Shown: positions 15,713 through 23,108, counted from the stretch's first letter. The stretch is DNA of 64,000 nucleotides from Nocardia higoensis (GCF_015477835.1 NZ_JADLQN010000010.1:1-64000); one strand, 5' to 3'. Numbers and translations: made by a program. Notes: generated by a model from the letters alone, not told the origin.

Positions 15713-16038
15713 CGCCCACGGTTTCGACCTTCGACGACCTGATGACGTGGGTGAACCAGCCGCACCCACGAAACCTGGGGTCCCCGTTCGTGTACGCGGA
15801 CGGTGTCCTCGCCGAACAGGTACGGTCACGGCTCGACATCACCAACCCGGACGCGCTCATACGTATCGACTACACCTACGACGTGCTCCAGTTGAGCATG
15901 GTGATCGTATTCGACGTCTTCACCACCCCAGAACCGTGTGCGGAAGGCCATTTGTGGTGCGCGTTCCGTCCTCTCGGCATCAACAAACCCGCCGAGGTGG
16001 AAGCGCTGCGTGCATGGCTGGAAACGGGGGAGCTGTGA
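15709..16038 (+). CDS. hypothetical protein
   Basis: 109 residues, acidic, alternating strands (IRIDYTYDVLQLSMVIVFDV) and a C-terminal helix. It overlaps both neighbours by 4 nt. No family recognised. Confidence 0.65.
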   Translation: MTPTVSTFDDLMTWVNQPHPRNLGSPFVYADGVLAEQVRSRLDITNPDALIRIDYTYDVLQLSMVIVFDVFTTPEPCAEGHLWCAFRPLGINKPAEVEALRAWLETGEL

Positions 16039-16247
16039 CCTACCGTCTGACGTGGCGTGGACAGCCTGAACCGGGCGCATGGGAGACGATCGACGCCGCG
16101 AAAGCCTATGCGCAGGCCAACAGTCACGCCCAGAACGGGGAACCGATCGGGCCGCTCGAATGGTTCGAACCACCCACCGGTTCACGCGCGGTCTGGTGGG
16201 GGAGCGACGGCTACAACAACTGGACGATCCTGGAGGCCAACGCATGA
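16035..16247 (+). CDS. hypothetical protein
   Basis: 70 residues from GTG, rich in Trp (LTWRGQPEPGAWETIDAAKA, then AVWWGSDGYNNW). A small single-domain protein; function unknown. GTGA and ATGA overlaps on each side. Confidence 0.6.
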   Translation: MTYRLTWRGQPEPGAWETIDAAKAYAQANSHAQNGEPIGPLEWFEPPTGSRAVWWGSDGYNNWTILEANA

Positions 16248-16552
16248 CCCCCGACGAGATCCGTGCTCTCGCTGCCGAACGTGTCGCGCGCGCCGAATAC
16301 GACGACTGGAAAACCCATTACGACGCGATCACCAACCGGGACGTCCTCGACAGTGAACCACCCGCACCGAGCTTCGACAATGCACCCGACGATTACGGGC
16401 CGAAACAGGCATACCGACGCCGCGCGCAGCGTGTCGTGGATGCGCTCGCCGAACTCTTACCAGTCGCGGTCGAACAGCGATACCTCGGGCGCGGCATGGA
16501 TCGGAAAACCAGGTACGTCACCAACTGGATTGAACACGTGGAGGAGCCATGA
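16244..16552 (+). CDS. hypothetical protein
   Basis: 102 residues, highly charged and helical (PDEIRALAAERVARAEYDDW), with a basic second half. No family recognised. Confidence 0.6.
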   Translation: MTPDEIRALAAERVARAEYDDWKTHYDAITNRDVLDSEPPAPSFDNAPDDYGPKQAYRRRAQRVVDALAELLPVAVEQRYLGRGMDRKTRYVTNWIEHVEEP

Positions 16553-16767
16553 AACGTTGGGCAGTCGGTGACCAGATAGACGCCACCATCGACCCATTCG
16601 ACGATCTCCCCGCTGGATTGGTCATCCGCTCCGCTGACGGTGCGATCGGCCAAAACACCTACAACGGCTGGTACACGCCCGGCAACGACCTGCGCGTCAA
16701 CCCGACCGAAGACTTCGCGTATCCGTGGACAGTCATTTGGGCACCTGACAGCGAGGAGGCAGCATGA
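16549..16767 (+). CDS. hypothetical protein
   Basis: 72 residues, acidic and Trp-rich, looking like a small beta-barrel (RWAVGDQIDATIDPFDDLPA, then DFAYPWTVIWAP). Overlaps both neighbours by 4 nt. Function unknown. Confidence 0.6.
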   Translation: MKRWAVGDQIDATIDPFDDLPAGLVIRSADGAIGQNTYNGWYTPGNDLRVNPTEDFAYPWTVIWAPDSEEAA

Positions 16768-17267
16768 CCTACATCATCCGCACGGACGGCAGCGAATCGA
16801 CTGGCCCCGAAGGCATCTACCTCGTGTGGGGCAGAAACCATTGGGAAGACCGCAAGATCGAAGCGCGAGACAGCCTCGATGACGCCCTCCACTGCTACGA
16901 AAAGTGGGAGCACAGCGGCTACGGAGACCCCGGCTGCATCGAAGGTCCCGCTGGCTTGGTTCCGTGGCGGGAAGTTGATGCGTGGGTGAAGGCGGCTCGT
17001 GTGCGGGCAGAACAGGCAGCCGCCCAGAACCGGCGTGACGGCGTGGGGCAGGTTTGTTTCACGGTCGAGTTGCGGGCACCGGACAGTGATGAGGCGGCGG
17101 AGTTCGCTCGCGCGGATGATCTGTCGGATGCGATCGAGATCTTGGGGCGTTTGAACAAGCCTGGTCGGGTGCGGATCGTGATGCGCGTACTCGAATGGAA
17201 CGGTTGGCGCACTGAGCGTGTCATCCACGATTGGGCGCCCGCCAACGAACAGCAGGAGGCGGCGTGA
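16764..17267 (+). CDS. hypothetical two-part protein
   Basis: 167 residues. The first 75 look like one small domain, a helix (VDAWVKAARVRAEQAAAQNR) joins it to a second strand-rich domain of about 65 residues. It may be a fusion of two small accessory proteins. No family recognised. Confidence 0.65.
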   Translation: MTYIIRTDGSESTGPEGIYLVWGRNHWEDRKIEARDSLDDALHCYEKWEHSGYGDPGCIEGPAGLVPWREVDAWVKAARVRAEQAAAQNRRDGVGQVCFTVELRAPDSDEAAEFARADDLSDAIEILGRLNKPGRVRIVMRVLEWNGWRTERVIHDWAPANEQQEAA

Positions 17268-17551
17268 GCTACGATTACGGCCCGCTCGACACCTACGAAA
17301 TCATTTGGGCGTCAGGGCACATCGAACACATCGACGCCCATCAGGTGCTCCTGCCGCCCGCTGACATGCTTGGCGCGTTCCTCCCCGGTGCGACAGCGAC
17401 GAGGACGCGGAACGGGTGGACGTTCCACGGGGAAGTCGAGGGCCGTTGGAAGCTGCTGCTGTTTGCGCCCGCCGAGGACATCGTGTCGGTCCGCAACCTC
17501 ACCCACACCCGCGACCGAGCCGAACAGGCGGGAGAACCGGACGCCGCATGA
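17264..17551 (+). CDS. hypothetical protein
   Basis: 95 residues from GTG, beta-rich (YEIIWASGHIEHIDAHQVLL) with a helical end. Similar in style to other small proteins of this region; function unknown. Confidence 0.6.
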   Translation: MSYDYGPLDTYEIIWASGHIEHIDAHQVLLPPADMLGAFLPGATATRTRNGWTFHGEVEGRWKLLLFAPAEDIVSVRNLTHTRDRAEQAGEPDAA

Positions 17552-17658
17552 CGGCGGAGTCCGGCAAGCGCCTCCTGTTCACCGTGCGCGTGTTCAACAA
17601 TGCCGAACACGCCCCGAAACTGAACGCCGGCGGGCCGGTATCCTGCGCGCATGCCTGA
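17548..17658 (+). CDS. very small hypothetical protein
   Basis: 36 residues, ATG overlapping the previous stop and its own stop overlapping the next start by 8 nt. Basic. Accepted mainly because of the tight overlaps; it could be non-functional. Confidence 0.4.
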   Translation: MTAESGKRLLFTVRVFNNAEHAPKLNAGGPVSCAHA

Positions 17659-17827
17659 GCAGACGCCCCGAGAGTTCGCGCTCACCTACCTACAGCAGGT
17701 CCGCGACCAGCTCGCCGAAGCCGCCCGCCACGGCGTCACGCTAACCCCCGCGACCCTCGACGCAGCAGCCAACAAACTCGACCAGGCGCACCGCATCCTC
17801 AATGAAACGACTCCTGATCACCGGTAG
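17651..17827 (+). CDS. small helical protein
   Basis: 58 residues, nearly all helical (REFALTYLQQVRDQLAEAAR). It overlaps the SLOG gene by 26 nt, so the two are probably translationally coupled. Function unknown. Confidence 0.55.
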   Translation: MPEQTPREFALTYLQQVRDQLAEAARHGVTLTPATLDAAANKLDQAHRILNETTPDHR

Positions 17828-18161
17828 CCGCAACTGGCGCGACCGGCAAACCATCCGCGACGCCCTCGCACAAGCGTGGCGCAACCTCCAACCCGGCCCC
17901 ATCGTCTTGGTGCACGGCGCAGCCCGCGGCGCCGACACCATCGCCGCCGACATCTGGACTAGGGGAGGGCTCCCTGTGGAAGCGCACCCCGCAGACTGGA
18001 ACCGCGACGGCCTACGCGCCGGCCCGATCCGCAACCAAGCCATGATCGACCTCGGCGCCCACCTTTGCCTCGCCTTCCCTCTCGGCGAATCGAAAGGCAC
18101 GAGGCATTGCATCAACCGAGCACGCGTCGCAGGCATCCCAGTGCGCGTATACGAAGGTTGA
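17802..18161 (+). CDS. SLOG-family (DUF2493-like) nucleotide-binding protein
   Basis: 119 residues with a Rossmann-like start RLLITGSRNWRD (3-14) and the family motif VLVHGAARGAD (36-46), then NQAMIDLGAHLCLAFP. SLOG proteins of this type bind nucleotide-derived ligands and are frequent in phages and defence loci. No effector domain is fused, so it could sense or hydrolyse a nucleotide signal. Start ATG lies inside the preceding gene. Confidence 0.8.
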   Translation: MKRLLITGSRNWRDRQTIRDALAQAWRNLQPGPIVLVHGAARGADTIAADIWTRGGLPVEAHPADWNRDGLRAGPIRNQAMIDLGAHLCLAFPLGESKGTRHCINRARVAGIPVRVYEG

Positions 18162-18185
18162 TCTGTCGGCGTCATCGGATAGGCT
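18158..18185 (+). promoter_or_regulatory. promoter candidate
   Basis: TTGATC (18158-18163), 16 nt, TAGGCT (18180-18185), upstream of the gene at 18227. A direct repeat TGTCGGCG lies at about 18164 and 18186, once in the spacer and once just after the -10 box, and might be an operator. Confidence 0.4.
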
Positions 18186-18226
18186 GTCGGCGGGCCTGCA
18201 CCCTTCGATCGATGAGGAGGGCCACC

Positions 18227-18490
18227 GTGGCCGTAATCACCAATTATCGACAGCTCGCTAACTTCAACCGCGGTCTCACCCCAGACGCGCAGGTGACCGG
18301 GGAACTCGCGCGCAAAATCTGTGAACTCGCAGAAGTCGACCCCGGTTCGAGCGTGCACGTTCGCCGGAACTTTCAGCGATTCCCCCTCAACGGGGACGTG
18401 TACCACCGCCCCGACCATCGGGTCATCGTCGGCTGGCGGCACATGGGACTCGACGACATCCTCGAACTACTCGCCACCCAGGAAGCCTAG
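18227..18490 (+). CDS. hypothetical protein
   Basis: 87 residues from a GTG with GAGGAGG 6 nt upstream, the best ribosome-binding site nearby. Mixed alpha/beta (DPGSSVHVRRNFQRFPLNGD). Its stop overlaps tail to tail with a leftward gene, so it ends the rightward run. Function unknown. Confidence 0.65.
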   Translation: MAVITNYRQLANFNRGLTPDAQVTGELARKICELAEVDPGSSVHVRRNFQRFPLNGDVYHRPDHRVIVGWRHMGLDDILELLATQEA

Positions 18491-18642
18491 TCAGCGGCGC
18501 CGCGCTCACCCATCCACGCGTACGGGTCTGCGCCAGCCTTCTCGACCCGCTGGAAGCAGTCCTCGCACATGATGCTGATCGGTCCACGTACGGGCCGTTC
18601 AGCGCACAAGCTGCATAGTCGCGGCTTCTCCTCGTCACCCAT
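18487..18642 (-). CDS. small zinc-finger protein, leaderless
   Basis: 51 residues: CSLC at 10-13 and CEDC at 26-29 make a clear Cys4 zinc ribbon. The ATG is 6 nt after TACACT and has no ribosome-binding site, so translation is probably leaderless. It ends the leftward block and converges with the gene ending at 18490. Likely a regulator or accessory factor. Confidence 0.65.
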   Translation of the reverse strand: MGDEEKPRLCSLCAERPVRGPISIMCEDCFQRVEKAGADPYAWMGERGAAD

Positions 18643-18648
18643 AACCGG

Positions 18649-18668
18649 AGTGTAGCCAGAGAGGTCAA
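18649..18668 (-). promoter_or_regulatory. shared promoter-like motif, copy F
   Basis: Read leftward: TTGACC (18668-18663), 8 nt, TACACT (18654-18649), 6 nt, then the ATG at 18642. The spacing is the same as in the copies at 14225, 34688 and 36158, but the GAATT block is absent. Confidence 0.55.
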
Positions 18669-18961
18669 CGCGCCCGATGCGGGCGCTTTCTGGCGTTGCT
18701 GACCGTCGCCCGCGTCAACCCACCCCACAACCGGGCAATCGCAGCATCCGACATGCCCTCCTCTGAAAGTGCATCCCACGTGGACCGCCGAACCGACGCG
18801 GCAGCCGACACCACAGCCTTCGCCCGCCGATCCAACTCAGACAGCACGTCCCGCTCCTCGGTCGGCGCCAACTCGGCGGGCGGAGTGTGCGCGTACCGGT
18901 CCGCCATATCCGCCAGCTGGCGCGCTTGGCGCGCCAGCGACTCCCATGGGTCAGTCACCAC
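18665..18961 (-). CDS. helical protein with HTH-like end
   Basis: 98 residues. An N-terminal helical region with Ala/Glu-rich stretches is followed by LSEEGMSDAAIARLWGGLTR, which reads as a helix-turn-helix, and a basic tail. A DNA-binding role is likely. It overlaps the upstream leftward gene by 7 nt. Confidence 0.65.
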   Translation of the reverse strand: MVTDPWESLARQARQLADMADRYAHTPPAELAPTEERDVLSELDRRAKAVVSAAASVRRSTWDALSEEGMSDAAIARLWGGLTRATVSNARKRPHRAR

Positions 18962-19170
18962 ACTTCTTCCGTTTCCTTGTCGTCGGGCAGCAGGGTGTAG
19001 GAGGTGCGGATGCGGAAGTTTGCGGTCATGCGCGTGTTGTAGTCCTCATCCCTCTTCTTGGCGTTGCGGATCGCGTTGTCGGCGCGTTCGCGCAGGATGG
19101 GTGCGCTCGTGTCCTGTGTGATGTCGCCGTCGGCGTGGCGGACGGTGCGGAGGATCTTCACGGTGTTCAT
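18955..19170 (-). CDS. hypothetical protein
   Basis: 71 residues, charged, with a strand-rich C-terminus (FRIRTSYTLLPDDKETEEVW). A purine-rich ribosome-binding site precedes the ATG. Second gene of the short leftward unit from the promoter at 19451-19479. Function unknown. Confidence 0.6.
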   Translation of the reverse strand: MNTVKILRTVRHADGDITQDTSAPILRERADNAIRNAKKRDEDYNTRMTANFRIRTSYTLLPDDKETEEVW

Positions 19171-19221
19171 GGTCGCTTCTCCTGTTATGGGCTGGTTGAT
19201 GTGATGCGATTGTGTGTCGGA

Positions 19222-19422
19222 CTAGTTGTTGGCGAGGCGGGCGACTTTGGCGCTGCTCCAGTAGGCGCGGTCATCGGCGTCACGGCCCCGGAACCTGGTC
19301 GCGTTCCCGAACTCGATGGTTACCGTGATTTCGGCGGGGGTGTCGCTATCGGGGTTGGGGATGATGACGCGGGTGCCGGGCTTGATCATGTTGGCGGTCA
19401 GGTTGCGGCGATTGGTGATCAT
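19222..19422 (-). CDS. hypothetical protein under palindromic operator
   Basis: 66 residues from an ATG with GGGAGG upstream. KPGTRVIIPNPDSDTPAEIT is a typical SH3-like beta start and the C-terminus is basic. It is the first gene after an operator-covered promoter. Function unknown. Confidence 0.65.
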   Translation of the reverse strand: MITNRRNLTANMIKPGTRVIIPNPDSDTPAEITVTIEFGNATRFRGRDADDRAYWSSAKVARLANN

Positions 19423-19450
19423 TTCGGCCTCCCTTGGTTGGTGTGACACT

Positions 19451-19479
19451 AATGTATACCCTAGGGAATACATTCGCAA
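19451..19479 (-). promoter_or_regulatory. leftward promoter covered by 24-bp operator
   Basis: Read leftward: TTGCGA (19479-19474), 17 nt, TACATT (19456-19451). The 24 bp 19451-19474 form a palindrome, AATGTAT and ATACATT around CCCTAGGG with one mismatched pair, filling the spacer and the -10 box. Such placement means repression by steric block. The likely regulator is one of the HTH or RHH proteins nearby. Confidence 0.7.
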
Positions 19480-19528
19480 GAGGTAGTCTGAAACCGATCG
19501 CACACAACCGCGATCCCGCGACACGACA

Positions 19529-19562
19529 ACGCCCCGAACCTTTCGCACGAGGTTCGGGGCGT
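19529..19562 (-). terminator. hairpin ending the main leftward operon
   Basis: A perfect 13-bp stem (19529-19541 with 19550-19562) and an 8-nt loop lie between the end of the leftward operon (19585) and the next leftward promoter. There is no T run, so it could be a Rho-type or stabilising hairpin. Confidence 0.55.
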
Positions 19563-19584
19563 CGTTGTACGCGGGGCTACTGGC

Positions 19585-19752
19585 TCAATCCTCCGCCGAG
19601 ACGTTGATTGCTGGACTGTCGTCATCCTCGTTGTGCTCCACACGGTCGATCTCTAGTTCGCCACCAGCGGCGCGCGAGTAGATCCGCACATCCAGGTTGC
19701 CGTGCTCGCTAACCGCCTGTCGCAGCAGGAGAATGAGTTCAGTTGCTTTCAT
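19585..19752 (-). CDS. hypothetical protein, last gene of leftward operon
   Basis: 55 residues from an ATG with AAGGA upstream: a short helix (KATELILLLRQAVSEHGNLD) then strands and an acidic tail. It overlaps the upstream gene by 4 nt. Resembles small phage proteins of unknown function. Confidence 0.6.
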   Translation of the reverse strand: MKATELILLLRQAVSEHGNLDVRIYSRAAGGELEIDRVEHNEDDDSPAINVSAED

Positions 19753-20123
19753 GCCTGAGATCCTTCCACTTCATCCGTCCTGTCGAACACTTCCCGCAAC
19801 CCGGCCTCCACATCCAGGCGAGCCGCTACACCCTCAGTGAACGCCCGCTCCCACAAGGCGATCTCCATCACAGCCTGAGCCCTCCCCTCATCCGACAGCG
19901 AATCCCACGCCGCCAAACGCTCACGCAACTCAGACGGCATGTTCTCCCGCGCCTGCAACTGCTCCACCGAAATCCCGAGCATCCGTGCTTTCCGCTGCTC
20001 CGGTGTCGGCTCGCACCAGCCATGCCACTTCACGCCCGGCGCCCAACGCTGCAAATGCGTGGCCCGGTCAGTGTCGCAGTACCGGCAGGCATTCGGCGAC
20101 GGCAGGTTACCTGGTCGCGCCAT
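19749..20123 (-). CDS. hypothetical Cys-containing protein
   Basis: 124 residues from an ATG preceded by AGGAGAAGAG. CRYCDTDRATH (13-23) could bind zinc with later residues; the rest is helical and acidic. It overlaps both neighbours. Function unknown. Confidence 0.65.
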   Translation of the reverse strand: MARPGNLPSPNACRYCDTDRATHLQRWAPGVKWHGWCEPTPEQRKARMLGISVEQLQARENMPSELRERLAAWDSLSDEGRAQAVMEIALWERAFTEGVAARLDVEAGLREVFDRTDEVEGSQA

Positions 20124-20262
20124 CTCTCTTCTCCTTCTCTCGCTCATTCTTGGTCTTCCGCCGATACTCTCTGCCTGACCGCACGGGTTGCGCCGCCGAC
20201 GTGGACCGCAACGCTTGCCGGCGACGCCAACCCGCAAGGTCCGGGCGTTCAGGGCTGGTCAT
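20107..20262 (-). CDS. small basic protein
   Basis: 51 residues, 18 of them Arg or Lys, with a Lys/Arg/Glu helix at the end (REYRRKTKNEREKEKRDG). It starts inside the end of the upstream gene and its own end carries the ribosome-binding site of the next gene. A nucleic-acid-binding role is plausible from charge alone. Confidence 0.5.
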   Translation of the reverse strand: MTSPERPDLAGWRRRQALRSTSAAQPVRSGREYRRKTKNEREKEKRDGATR

Positions 20263-20671
20263 CGGGCTCAGCGAGCTTCAGGAAGGCGTCCACGGCGTCA
20301 CGCAACGCCTTGGCGGACTCGACATCCCCACGGTTCTTGAACTTGTCGGCAGCGTGCCCCACCGAGGTCGTGACAGCACGCCGCTTCTGCGCAGCCTTGA
20401 TCACCAACACCTCCGGGTGATCCAGTGGAGCCAAATCCCAACTTCGGCCGCTCAGCCCGTCGCCGTACTCGTGCAGCCACGCCGTCTCACCGCGTGCGCG
20501 GGTCCGGGTGATGTTGAATCGCCCCTCGTCCCCGTCCACGAGCACAACCACATCACGCTTCCCGATGCGATCAACCACGGCTTCACGCACGCGGCTGCTC
20601 AGTCGGCTGTTGCAGATGTAGGCGACGGTCGCGCCCACGGTCAGCCACTCCAAGCCGGTCTTCTCGGTCAT
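20249..20671 (-). CDS. hypothetical protein
   Basis: 140 residues from an ATG with GGAG. First half strand-rich (TVAYICNSRLSSRVREAVVD, RDVVVLVDGDEGRFNITRTR), like a small SH3 or PRC-type barrel; second half helical. No family recognised. Confidence 0.65.
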   Translation of the reverse strand: MTEKTGLEWLTVGATVAYICNSRLSSRVREAVVDRIGKRDVVVLVDGDEGRFNITRTRARGETAWLHEYGDGLSGRSWDLAPLDHPEVLVIKAAQKRRAVTTSVGHAADKFKNRGDVESAKALRDAVDAFLKLAEPDDQP

Positions 20672-20952
20672 CAGTTCTCCTTGTTGCATTCGTCGCAGTC
20701 GGTGCAGTGCGTGCACGGCGGCATCGGCACCACATGGCATGCACATGAGTGGTCCTCCGTGCCAGCCCAGTCCGCGAGCTGATCGCGGGTCCTCAACTCG
20801 GCGGTCGCACGGTGGTGGTCGCGCCGCAGCTCGGCCAGCTCGCGTTCCAGTCGCGTGATCTCGTCGCGGGCAGTTTCGAGGGCACGCGCACGCTCCATGC
20901 TGACCCACTCCAAGTCGAAGATGTAGTCGGCGCAATCAGGGCAAGCAGCCAT
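20671..20952 (-). CDS. coiled-coil protein with Cys-rich ends
   Basis: 93 residues. CPDC near the start and CACHV...CTHCTDCDEC at the end flank a long heptad-rich helix (ETARDEITRLERELAELRRD). This looks like a dimeric zinc-containing protein. Ribosome-binding site AGGAG. Function unknown. Confidence 0.65.
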   Translation of the reverse strand: MAACPDCADYIFDLEWVSMERARALETARDEITRLERELAELRRDHHRATAELRTRDQLADWAGTEDHSCACHVVPMPPCTHCTDCDECNKEN

Positions 20953-20953
20953 G

Positions 20954-21316
20954 TCAGTTCTCCTGTCGGTTCGCCGCGGCCATCGCAGCCACGGCATCGT
21001 GTTCGGTCTCGCACCAGTCACGCACACCGCAGCATTCGGGCAGCTGAGAACTGAACTGGGACGGCACGACACGCACACGCCGGGGGCGGGCGCAGCGTGA
21101 ACACCACACGGTCTCGAACTCGTACCGCAAGTTCTCCTCGGTGATGCGCGTGTATTTCTTCAGCAGGCCGGGGTACGAGATCATCCGTTCCCGCCCCGAA
21201 CCGCGTGTGCCCCGCACCATGAACATGCGGTCACCACGGAACTCGGACACTTCACGCAACACGAACAACGCGCGCTTCCCGTCCCGTGAAACCCACTCAC
21301 TTCCAACGATGTCCAT
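20954..21316 (-). CDS. hypothetical protein with zinc motif
   Basis: 120 residues; CSRCARPRRVRV near residue 72 and later C-C and C residues suggest a zinc site. N-terminal half is basic and strand-rich. AGGAG precedes the ATG. Function unknown. Confidence 0.65.
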   Translation of the reverse strand: MDIVGSEWVSRDGKRALFVLREVSEFRGDRMFMVRGTRGSGRERMISYPGLLKKYTRITEENLRYEFETVWCSRCARPRRVRVVPSQFSSQLPECCGVRDWCETEHDAVAAMAAANRQEN

Positions 21317-21350
21317 CAGTTCTCCTCTGTTCGATACGTTCTCGGTTGGT

Positions 21351-21413
21351 GGGTCGGCAGGTGTCGAACCTGCTGCCGCTGATCGCCATTCGCGGCCCCT
21401 CCACGGGCGACCC
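21351..21413 (-). ncRNA. tRNA-like stem-loop between genes
   Basis: Read leftward, GGGTCG (21413-21408) pairs with CGACCC (21356-21351), and inside it a perfect T-arm-like hairpin has a TTCGA loop (stem 21357-21362 with 21368-21373). ACCA follows the closing stem, like a tRNA 3' end. The middle is about 8 nt too short for a normal D arm plus anticodon arm, so it is not a standard tRNA. It fills the gap between two co-transcribed genes. Confidence 0.35.
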
Positions 21414-21419
21414 TGTGGG

Positions 21420-21602
21420 CTAGGCGAAGCTAGCGAAGTAGGCGGCCAGCTGCTCGTCGGTCACCTGAGCCAGCGCCTCCACCGACAACTGCCGGAACGC
21501 GGCCTCATGATCGAGACGGCCGACGCGGGCGGCGGCACGGCTCAGGTCGGCGTACCGGCGGTAGTCGCCGATCAGGTCGATGATGTCGCGGGACAAGATC
21601 AT
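21420..21602 (-). CDS. hypothetical protein
   Basis: 60 residues, fully helical (DIIDLIGDYRRYADLSRAAA and VEALAQVTDEQLAAYFASFA). The ATG follows GAGAGAG. Flanked on both sides by intercistronic stem-loops. Function unknown. Confidence 0.6.
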   Translation of the reverse strand: MILSRDIIDLIGDYRRYADLSRAAARVGRLDHEAAFRQLSVEALAQVTDEQLAAYFASFA

Positions 21603-21631
21603 CAGGGGCTCTCTCTCAAGCGGTTGGGGGT

Positions 21632-21703
21632 GTGGTGGCTGTCGCTCGCGGGGAACAACACTGGCCCCCTCTACACGACGGCGGGTAGGGCGCCAGCCAC
21701 CAC
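21632..21703 (-). other. 72-nt intercistronic stem-loop
   Basis: A perfect 10-bp stem (21632-21641 with 21694-21703) closes a branched interior with at least two small hairpins. The overall size is that of a tRNA, but there is no T-loop. It sits between stop and ribosome-binding site of neighbouring leftward genes. Confidence 0.45.
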
Positions 21704-21714
21704 GGGCCAGGTGG

Positions 21715-21885
21715 TCAGGAGATGCGGCGCACGGGGAAGTGCTGCGGCTCCCAGTGCTGGCCGTCGTCGTACAGCCATGCGCCGTCCTCGGTCTTGCGGG
21801 CCGTCAGGCCGGAGTCGTCGATGCGGGCGCCGACAGGCAGCGCTTCGAGTCCTTCGGGGGTGTGAATGAGATCGCGCTCGGGCAT
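21715..21885 (-). CDS. hypothetical protein
   Basis: 56 residues from an ATG with GGAGAG 6 nt upstream. It carries a SH3-like turn (VGARIDDSGLTARKTEDGAW) and ends HWEPQHFPVRRIS. Function unknown. Confidence 0.6.
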   Translation of the reverse strand: MPERDLIHTPEGLEALPVGARIDDSGLTARKTEDGAWLYDDGQHWEPQHFPVRRIS

Positions 21886-21931
21886 GTCGTTCTCTCCGAT
21901 CAATAGTTCCGCTTGAAATCAGACAGCAGGG

Positions 21932-22390
21932 TCAGGCAGCGGCGCCGTTCTCACGCGCTTCCGCCTTCCACAACATGCGCTCGGCGTGCCGCAACTTTTT
22001 GTCCAACTCCACGTATCTCCGCAACCTGGCGTCTTCCCGCTGCTGGACACGTGCCGTCCGTCGCGGCCCCAACGCGACACCACCCGCTGCCGCACGATCC
22101 GGTATCAACGGCTCCGTGAGCGCCGCCCGCTGAGCCTCCAACCGTGTCACCCGCTCCCGCCAATACGAGGCCGGCCGGTAGTAGCGGGGCTGACGTTCCG
22201 GCTTCGGCTGCGGCTCAGGGGGCGCGAGGATGGCCGGGTCCACCAAATCCTCATCCCCGTCCTGAATGAACCACTCCAGCAGCGGCGGGAACTTCGGTTT
22301 GATGGTCGAGCAGGAGGCCAGCCATTCGTCCGCCCGCCGCTGAAGAAGCTCCATGTACTCGTCACCCGACAAGTGCGCCGGGGTGGTCAC
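21932..22390 (-). CDS. hypothetical protein with coiled coil
   Basis: 152 residues from a GTG overlapping the upstream stop. Pro/Gln-rich middle (PPEPQPKPERQPRYYRP) and a long basic helix at the end (EDARLRRYVELDKKLRHAER). Possibly a structural or DNA-associated protein; no family recognised. Confidence 0.65.
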   Translation of the reverse strand: MTTPAHLSGDEYMELLQRRADEWLASCSTIKPKFPPLLEWFIQDGDEDLVDPAILAPPEPQPKPERQPRYYRPASYWRERVTRLEAQRAALTEPLIPDRAAAGGVALGPRRTARVQQREDARLRRYVELDKKLRHAERMLWKAEARENGAAA

Positions 22391-22614
22391 GACTCGTCCT
22401 GGTCGACGATCGTGACCACGTCGCCCCAGCCGTACACGTCCATCACGCGACCGTCTGTCATCAGGACGCGAGGGCAGCGGCAGGGACAATCGCCGGTGGT
22501 CGCGGGCGTGGGGGCAGCGGCTACGACAGCGCCCTCAAAGACACTGCCGGTTTGGGTGATCTGGTCGCCGGGCTTGAGGTTGCCGACGATGACGGTGCGG
22601 GTCTTCTTGACCAT
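22387..22614 (-). CDS. hypothetical small beta protein
   Basis: 75 residues. TVIVGNLKPGDQITQTGSVF and VYGWGDVVTIVDQD are typical of a small beta-barrel; C-P-C-R-C lies between them. Start ATG follows AAGGAC. Function unknown. Confidence 0.6.
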   Translation of the reverse strand: MVKKTRTVIVGNLKPGDQITQTGSVFEGAVVAAAPTPATTGDCPCRCPRVLMTDGRVMDVYGWGDVVTIVDQDES

Positions 22615-22632
22615 TGGGGTGTCCTTCCAGGG

Positions 22633-22659
22633 GGCGGGCTGCTGGTGTAGCGGCCCGCC
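22633..22659 (-). other. intercistronic hairpin
   Basis: GGCGGGC (22633-22639) pairs with GCCCGCC (22653-22659) in the gap between two leftward genes. It uses the same GGCGGGC core as the hairpin at 23072-23095. Confidence 0.5.
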
Positions 22660-22671
22660 AAGTGGTGTGGG

Positions 22672-23046
22672 TCAGGCCGCGTACACGCCACGGGAGACCA
22701 AGCTGAGGGTGAACTCGACGGCCGCAGCGGCGTCCATGCCGCCATCCCGATACTCGACAAGGCCATCCCATGCGGCAGGGTGCGCGTCTCCCCACAGCTT
22801 CGCCCAATCAGCCGAGCGCTCAGACAGTTCAGCGGCGGCAATGCGGTTGCGGCGCTCGACCTCGGCCAAACGCACAGCCTGGTCAGTGATCTTGAAACCG
22901 GTCACCTTGGCGGCGCAACGGCGGCCGTACTCCTGTCCGTCGGACAGTTGAAACACGCGACCGAGGCTGCGGCCACAGCACGCACAGACGCCGTGGGCGC
23001 GGGTGATGCCGGTGAGGGTCACAGTCTCGCGGGCGGTGGCGATCAT
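22672..23046 (-). CDS. zinc-finger protein
   Basis: 124 residues. CACCGRSLGRVF...YGRRCA (about 21-45) is a four-cysteine zinc motif similar to those in phage proteins that bind nucleic acid; then a charged helix and an Ala-rich C-terminus. Start ATG follows GAGGAG. Regulator or accessory protein, unknown. Confidence 0.7.
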   Translation of the reverse strand: MIATARETVTLTGITRAHGVCACCGRSLGRVFQLSDGQEYGRRCAAKVTGFKITDQAVRLAEVERRNRIAAAELSERSADWAKLWGDAHPAAWDGLVEYRDGGMDAAAAVEFTLSLVSRGVYAA

Positions 23047-23071
23047 CGATGGCTCCTCTTAGTGGGTTGGG

Positions 23072-23095
23072 GGCGGGCCACCGGAGCGGCCCGCC
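23072..23095 (-). other. intercistronic hairpin
   Basis: A perfect 8-bp stem (23072-23079 with 23088-23095) and an 8-nt loop, just upstream of the ribosome-binding site of the next leftward gene. One of four such elements in this operon. Confidence 0.5.
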
Positions 23096-23108
23096 AGCGT
23101 GTGTCGGT

